Source: JBFLVQ01 sp040758525
GTDB lineage: Bacteria; Acidobacteriota; Blastocatellia; Chloracidobacteriales; JADJPF01
Assembly: GCA_040758525.1 (NCBI GenBank)
Contig: JBFLVQ010000327.1
Span: 1-10,196, forward strand
Direction of reading: 5' to 3'
DNA: 10,196 bases
Part shown: one piece after another, positions 7,105 to 10,196 of the stretch
Layout: each line of letters opens with the position of its first letter
Position numbering within the stretch: position 1 is the first letter of the stretch
The notes under the pieces: generated by a model
The model's database searches: none
The model's input: the letters and a program-made list of their open reading frames with translations, nothing else
What the model was told of the DNA's origin: nothing
Translations under genes and position numbers: made by a program

Positions 7105-8229
7105 ATGACTAAAAAAGTGCTGGTAGTTGATGATGATATATTTATTCGTACCCTGATATCCAAAATGCTTGAGAAGTTGGAATATGAGCTGATTGAAGCC
7201 ACCGGTGGTAAGCATGCGCTTGAGATTGTCCGTGCTAATCCACCCGATGCCATCTTGCTAGACCTAATGATGCCAGATATGGATGGCTATCAGATCTGTG
7301 AGCGATTAAAAGAGTCGGAAGCGACACGTGATATTCCAGTTATTTTTGTTACCGCCAAGACCGAAATCGATGATCAGGTGGAAGGGCTACGTTTAGGCGC
7401 CCACGATTATATCTGTAAGCCAATACGAGCCAAAGAACTACGTGCACGGTTAAATGCCGCACTACGTGTTAAGGAATTGCAAGATCAACTCAAAGATAAG
7501 ATCCGCTTGCAAGAAGAGCTAGAACAGGCACGCCAACAGCTACTGGAACAATATATGAATACTATGTTCAGTCAGTTGGCCGAAGGTCTACTACATGAAC
7601 TGAATAATCCTCTTACTGCCGTGATCGGATTTGCAGAACTGATCAAACGGCGCAAATTGATTAGCGATGAAGGTCTGCTCAGTCATATAGAGATGATCCG
7701 TACTATGGGAGTGCGCGCTAGTGCCAAGCTCTCTAGTCTGCTCTGTATTGCGCGTGAGGATGGCAGTAAAACTTATGTTGATATCAATAAGATTGTTAAT
7801 GATGTGATCGAATTGACCAACGCACGTATGCTCTCTGTGCAAGTGTTTGGCGAAACGTCATTGCAGGCTAGTATCCCAGAAATTAAAGGCAATGCCAATC
7901 AGCTAGCTCGTGCTATGCTCGCGCTGATTAATAATGCCGTTGATATTGCTGAGCAACAGGTTGATGTAGCACGCCGAAAGATCTCGGTAACTACCACGTT
8001 GCTACCTTCAGATGAGATCAAGATCTCAGTCTATGATTATGGTGGTAATATCTCGCCGGAGGTAACTGCACGTATCTTCGAGCCATTTTTCACTACTAAA
8101 GGAGAGACGCATACAGGTTTGGGTCTTTATCTGGTCAAGAAAGTGGCTAATGCCCATGAAGGCCGCGTTAAATGGCAGAGTGATTCTGAGCATACCTGTT
8201 TCGAACTCTTTCTCCCTATCAGGTCGTAA
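7105..8229 (+). CDS. Soluble receiver-histidine kinase hybrid (REC-HisKA-HATPase)
   Basis: A 374-residue cytoplasmic two-component protein with no transmembrane segment and no DNA-binding domain. Residues 3-122 are a receiver domain with acidic pocket D9-D11, phosphoacceptor D53 (LLDLMMPDMDG), T83 and K105 (CKP). A coiled-coil linker of about 123-150 (KELQDQLKDKIRLQEELEQA) leads into the HisKA segment with the H-box LLHELNNPL (H164). The ATPase domain has an N-box INNAVD (275-280), an F-box IFEPFFTTK (324-332) and a G2 box GLGLYLVKKV (338-347). The G1 box reads DYGGN where D-x-G-x-G is usual. The order suggests a kinase controlled by phosphorylation of its own receiver, which passes phosphate to an unlinked partner. 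A GGGG stretch (7093-7096) is a possible ribosome site. The protein may be a partner of the downstream membrane sensor. Confidence 0.92.
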   Translation: MTKKVLVVDDDIFIRTLISKMLEKLEYELIEATGGKHALEIVRANPPDAILLDLMMPDMDGYQICERLKESEATRDIPVIFVTAKTEIDDQVEGLRLGAHDYICKPIRAKELRARLNAALRVKELQDQLKDKIRLQEELEQARQQLLEQYMNTMFSQLAEGLLHELNNPLTAVIGFAELIKRRKLISDEGLLSHIEMIRTMGVRASAKLSSLLCIAREDGSKTYVDINKIVNDVIELTNARMLSVQVFGETSLQASIPEIKGNANQLARAMLALINNAVDIAEQQVDVARRKISVTTTLLPSDEIKISVYDYGGNISPEVTARIFEPFFTTKGETHTGLGLYLVKKVANAHEGRVKWQSDSEHTCFELFLPIRS

Positions 8230-8267
8230 TTAATGTTAAAAGCATTATTCTTATACGTCCCTTTTTT
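8222..8267 (+). terminator. Probable intrinsic terminator after the receiver-kinase gene
   Basis: GGTCGTA (8222-8228) pairs with TACGTCC (8254-8260), with one mismatch. Inside it TAATG (8231-8235) pairs with CATTA (8243-8247). A T6 run follows at 8262-8267. The stem overlaps the stop codon. The stem is imperfect, so the call is moderate. Confidence 0.45.
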
Positions 8268-8488
8268 ACTCAGGAATAGCGCGCACTGTCCCAATTTACC
8301 ACAGTCAAACTTACTAGAGTATTTTATCCTACACAAGTAACCCTATTAATTCTTCAGATATCTGATTCTCATCTAGCAAAGCGATAATCCGGCACATACT
8401 TTGCTAAATGAGACGCTGCGATTATCGCCATTTAATAATTATTTGCTATTTCGTACGCACGCCTTATGAATTTATCTCTTACGGTGTA
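8268..8488. other. Intergenic region before the symporter-like sensor gene
   Basis: An AT-rich non-coding stretch of about 220 bp between the terminator and the next start. No convincing -35/-10 pair was found. Its right half holds two interleaved inverted repeats (8367-8428), listed separately. It also contains an alternative in-frame ATG at 8408 for the next gene. Confidence 0.5.
8367..8428. repeat. Two interleaved inverted repeats in the leader of the sensor gene
   Basis: Repeat A: TCTCATCTAGCAAAG (8367-8381) with CTTTGCTAAATGAGA (8399-8413), 14 of 15 positions complementary. Repeat B: GCGATAATC (8381-8389) with GATTATCGC (8420-8428), perfect over 9 bp. The left arm of B begins at the last base of A's left arm and occupies A's loop, so the order is A-B-A'-B'. 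In RNA this means either two competing hairpins or a pseudoknot; in DNA it could be a pair of operator half-sites. Neither stem is followed by a T-run, so a simple terminator is unlikely. Confidence 0.6.
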
Positions 8489-10196
8489 ATGATGGTATTT
8501 AGTCCTTGGATAATAGTTGTTGCGATCCTTATCTACATGGTTAGCTTGTTTGTGATTGCTCAAATGGCTGAGCGTCGCGCAGCAACAGGAAAGAATTGGG
8601 CCAATAGCGCAATAGTGTATTCATTTGCTATTTTCAGTTCTCAGTGGGGCTCATGGGCATACTATGGCAGTCCAAATACAATAATTGAACATGGATTATC
8701 TGCCTATTCCATTTTAATCACTATGAATATGAGTCTGATCTTTGGCAGAACGGTGCTAAAGCGGGCAATCAAGTTGAAAGATCTATATAAGATCACCAGT
8801 ATTGCTGACTTTATCTCAGCACGCTATGGAAAATCACAGATAATTGCAATAATTGTTACGTCTATAACAATTTTTAGTACAATCCCTATTTTAGCTGCCT
8901 ATATTAGAGTCATTTCAGAAACATCTACTTTAATCACCAATATCTCAGATAATCATTCACTTGTATCAAGTAGTATTAGACCTATTGTAGTTGTGTCGAT
9001 GATTCTATTTACAGTCATCCTGGGTATGCGACGGCTTGACCCCACAGAACGCCATCCAGGGATAGTGGTAGCGATGGCAAGTGAGTCGGTAATAAGATTA
9101 GTCGCCTGGCTTGTCGTTAGCCTGTTTGTAGTTTTAGTTCTCTTTGGTGGTATTGAAGGCCTCCATACACAATTATCTAAAGGGCTACTCAGTGCAACCG
9201 GTCTTATCCCCAAAACCACTACTGAACAAATATGTATATGGCTTACCTATGCTGTTCTTGGCATTGTACTGTTTTCAAGTTCGCCAAAGATATTCTACCT
9301 AACAGTAATAGAAAACAATGATCAAAAACATATCTCAACAGCAATGTGGCTATATCCATTAAAAGTGTGGTTGTTAGGGATCTTCCTGCTGCCAATTTCA
9401 CTTGCTGGAATGCTCTATTGTCCTAAAGAAATACTGGCTGATAAATATCTTCTTAGTCTGCCATTGCAATACGGTCAAGGTATGATATCTCTGCTTGTCT
9501 TTATGGGTGGGTTTTCTATTGCTACTGGTTTGATAATAGTAGAAACAGTAACAATCGCCACTATGCTCTGCAATCATTTACTGATACCGATAATAGAGAA
9601 CTGTAGATGGATATGGTCTCTGCGTCGTCACTTGCTGGTATGTCGATGGATAGCAGCAGCAATACTCATTCTAGTAGGCTACTGGTTTGAGGTTAGTGTT
9701 GGAAAATCGACCGCATTAAGTAACCTTGGAATAATAGCGCTTAGCGCATGCTTAATCTACGCACCAGTATTACTAATCGGTCTATTCTGGCAACGCGCAA
9801 ACAAGATGGGAACTATCATAGGTCTCAGTTCAGGGGTATTAGTATGGTTATACGTTATGGTAACTCCAGTATTAGCTAAAACAGGGATCATCAATCCATC
9901 TATACTAACAAACGGCCCGCTAGGATTACCATTTCTCAGACCCACGGCACTATTCGGATTAACTGGTCTACCATTTTTAACCAATGCAGTCTTGTGGGTA
10001 TTGATCTTCACCATTGTGCCATATGTGCTTGGTTCACTACTCTACATTCCTAGCTCAGAAGAGAGTAGATTGGCAGAGGAGTTTGTTGGTAAAGCCAGCA
10101 CACTAGGCTATGTTGACCAGGGTGAAGCTAACATCACACTGTCAGAAAAAGAGCAAGAACTAGAAGCAGTCTTGAGCAGATACTATCCTGCTAGTG
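8489..10196 (+). CDS. Sodium:solute symporter-like sensor protein, probable CbrA-type histidine kinase, 3'-truncated by window edge
   Basis: The frame is open from tandem ATG codons (8489 and 8492) to the window end (569 codons). Residues 5-520 are a polytopic membrane domain with about 12-13 hydrophobic helices of the sodium:solute symporter family. Family landmarks, recalled from the kinase-linked branch, are ITSIADFISARYGKSQ (102-117), RHPGIVVAMASESVIRLVAW (188-207) and LRPTALFGLTG (483-493). From about 523 (SEESRLAEEFVGKA) the sequence becomes soluble and resembles the STAC linker that joins such domains to PAS and histidine-kinase modules in CbrA-like sensors. The kinase itself is therefore expected beyond the window; a plain transporter would end near here. 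The start is chosen at the tandem ATG because family members begin just before the first helix. ATG 8408 is also in frame but lies within an inverted repeat. The ribosome site is weak (GG at 8483-8484). Confidence 0.87.
   Translation, partial: MMVFSPWIIVVAILIYMVSLFVIAQMAERRAATGKNWANSAIVYSFAIFSSQWGSWAYYGSPNTIIEHGLSAYSILITMNMSLIFGRTVLKRAIKLKDLYKITSIADFISARYGKSQIIAIIVTSITIFSTIPILAAYIRVISETSTLITNISDNHSLVSSSIRPIVVVSMILFTVILGMRRLDPTERHPGIVVAMASESVIRLVAWLVVSLFVVLVLFGGIEGLHTQLSKGLLSATGLIPKTTTEQICIWLTYAVLGIVLFSSSPKIFYLTVIENNDQKHISTAMWLYPLKVWLLGIFLLPISLAGMLYCPKEILADKYLLSLPLQYGQGMISLLVFMGGFSIATGLIIVETVTIATMLCNHLLIPIIENCRWIWSLRRHLLVCRWIAAAILILVGYWFEVSVGKSTALSNLGIIALSACLIYAPVLLIGLFWQRANKMGTIIGLSSGVLVWLYVMVTPVLAKTGIINPSILTNGPLGLPFLRPTALFGLTGLPFLTNAVLWVLIFTIVPYVLGSLLYIPSSEESRLAEEFVGKASTLGYVDQGEANITLSEKEQELEAVLSRYYPAS

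Noticed and set aside
6848..7108. Plus-strand open frame of 86 codons whose stop overlaps the kinase ATG (ATGA), suggesting translational coupling.
   Set aside because: It begins antisense inside the receptor signal peptide, has no ribosome site and no protein-like composition, and spans the predicted divergent promoters.
8127..8336. Minus-strand open frame of 69 codons at the end of the kinase gene.
   Set aside because: Most of it is antisense to well-conserved kinase G2-box sequence, and the rest covers the terminator. There is no family similarity.
8408..8410. ATG at 8408 as the start of the membrane sensor gene.
   Set aside because: It would add a 27-residue extension (MRRCDYRH...) not expected in the family, lies within an inverted repeat and lacks a ribosome site. 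It cannot be fully excluded.
8367..8428. Interleaved inverted repeats read as insertion-sequence ends or an integron attC-like site.
   Set aside because: There is no transposase or integrase nearby, no target-site duplication and no attC core motif, and the arms enclose only about 20 bases.
9757..10014. Minus-strand open frame of 85 codons inside the membrane sensor gene.
   Set aside because: The plus strand encodes clear symporter-family motifs here (LRPTALFGLTG), so this is a shadow frame.

Overview
The window is a 10.2 kb piece of a mid-to-low-GC Gram-negative bacterial chromosome, apparently housekeeping or accessory sequence rather than a mobile element. The best taxonomic hint is the 992-residue outer-membrane receptor. 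It has a carboxypeptidase-regulatory-like N-terminus, a plug and a barrel (Oar-like type), and large families of such proteins are typical of Acidobacteriota. I therefore suggest an acidobacterium, possibly of the Blastocatellia type, with moderate confidence only. No rRNA, tRNA, CRISPR array, insertion sequence or phage gene was seen.

Layout: (1) Positions 1-2198 (+) hold the 3' part of a secreted isoamylase (GH13 debranching enzyme) whose start lies outside the window, followed by a strong hairpin terminator. (2) Positions 2333-3808 (+) encode an exported TPR-repeat protein whose mature N-terminus carries four RRFGV motifs. (3) A bidirectional terminator at about 3843-3900 separates it from (4) the convergent Oar-like TonB-dependent receptor, 3903-6881 (-). 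(5) A 223-bp divergent promoter region leads to (6) 7105-8229 (+), a soluble receiver-histidine kinase protein. (7) After a probable terminator and an intergenic region with two interleaved inverted repeats comes (8) a gene starting near 8489 (+) and running off the window end. It encodes the sodium:solute-symporter-like membrane part and the start of the STAC-like linker of what is probably a CbrA-type sensor histidine kinase.

How they may work together (inference): the enzyme and the receptor act at the cell surface or in the medium, on alpha-glucan branch points and on an unknown ligand respectively. The TPR protein is exported and probably a protein-binding scaffold. The two signalling genes are adjacent and could form one phosphorelay, with the membrane protein sensing a solute and passing phosphate to the receiver domain of its neighbour. 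Each transcription unit appears to have its own terminator, so this is a set of short units rather than one long operon.
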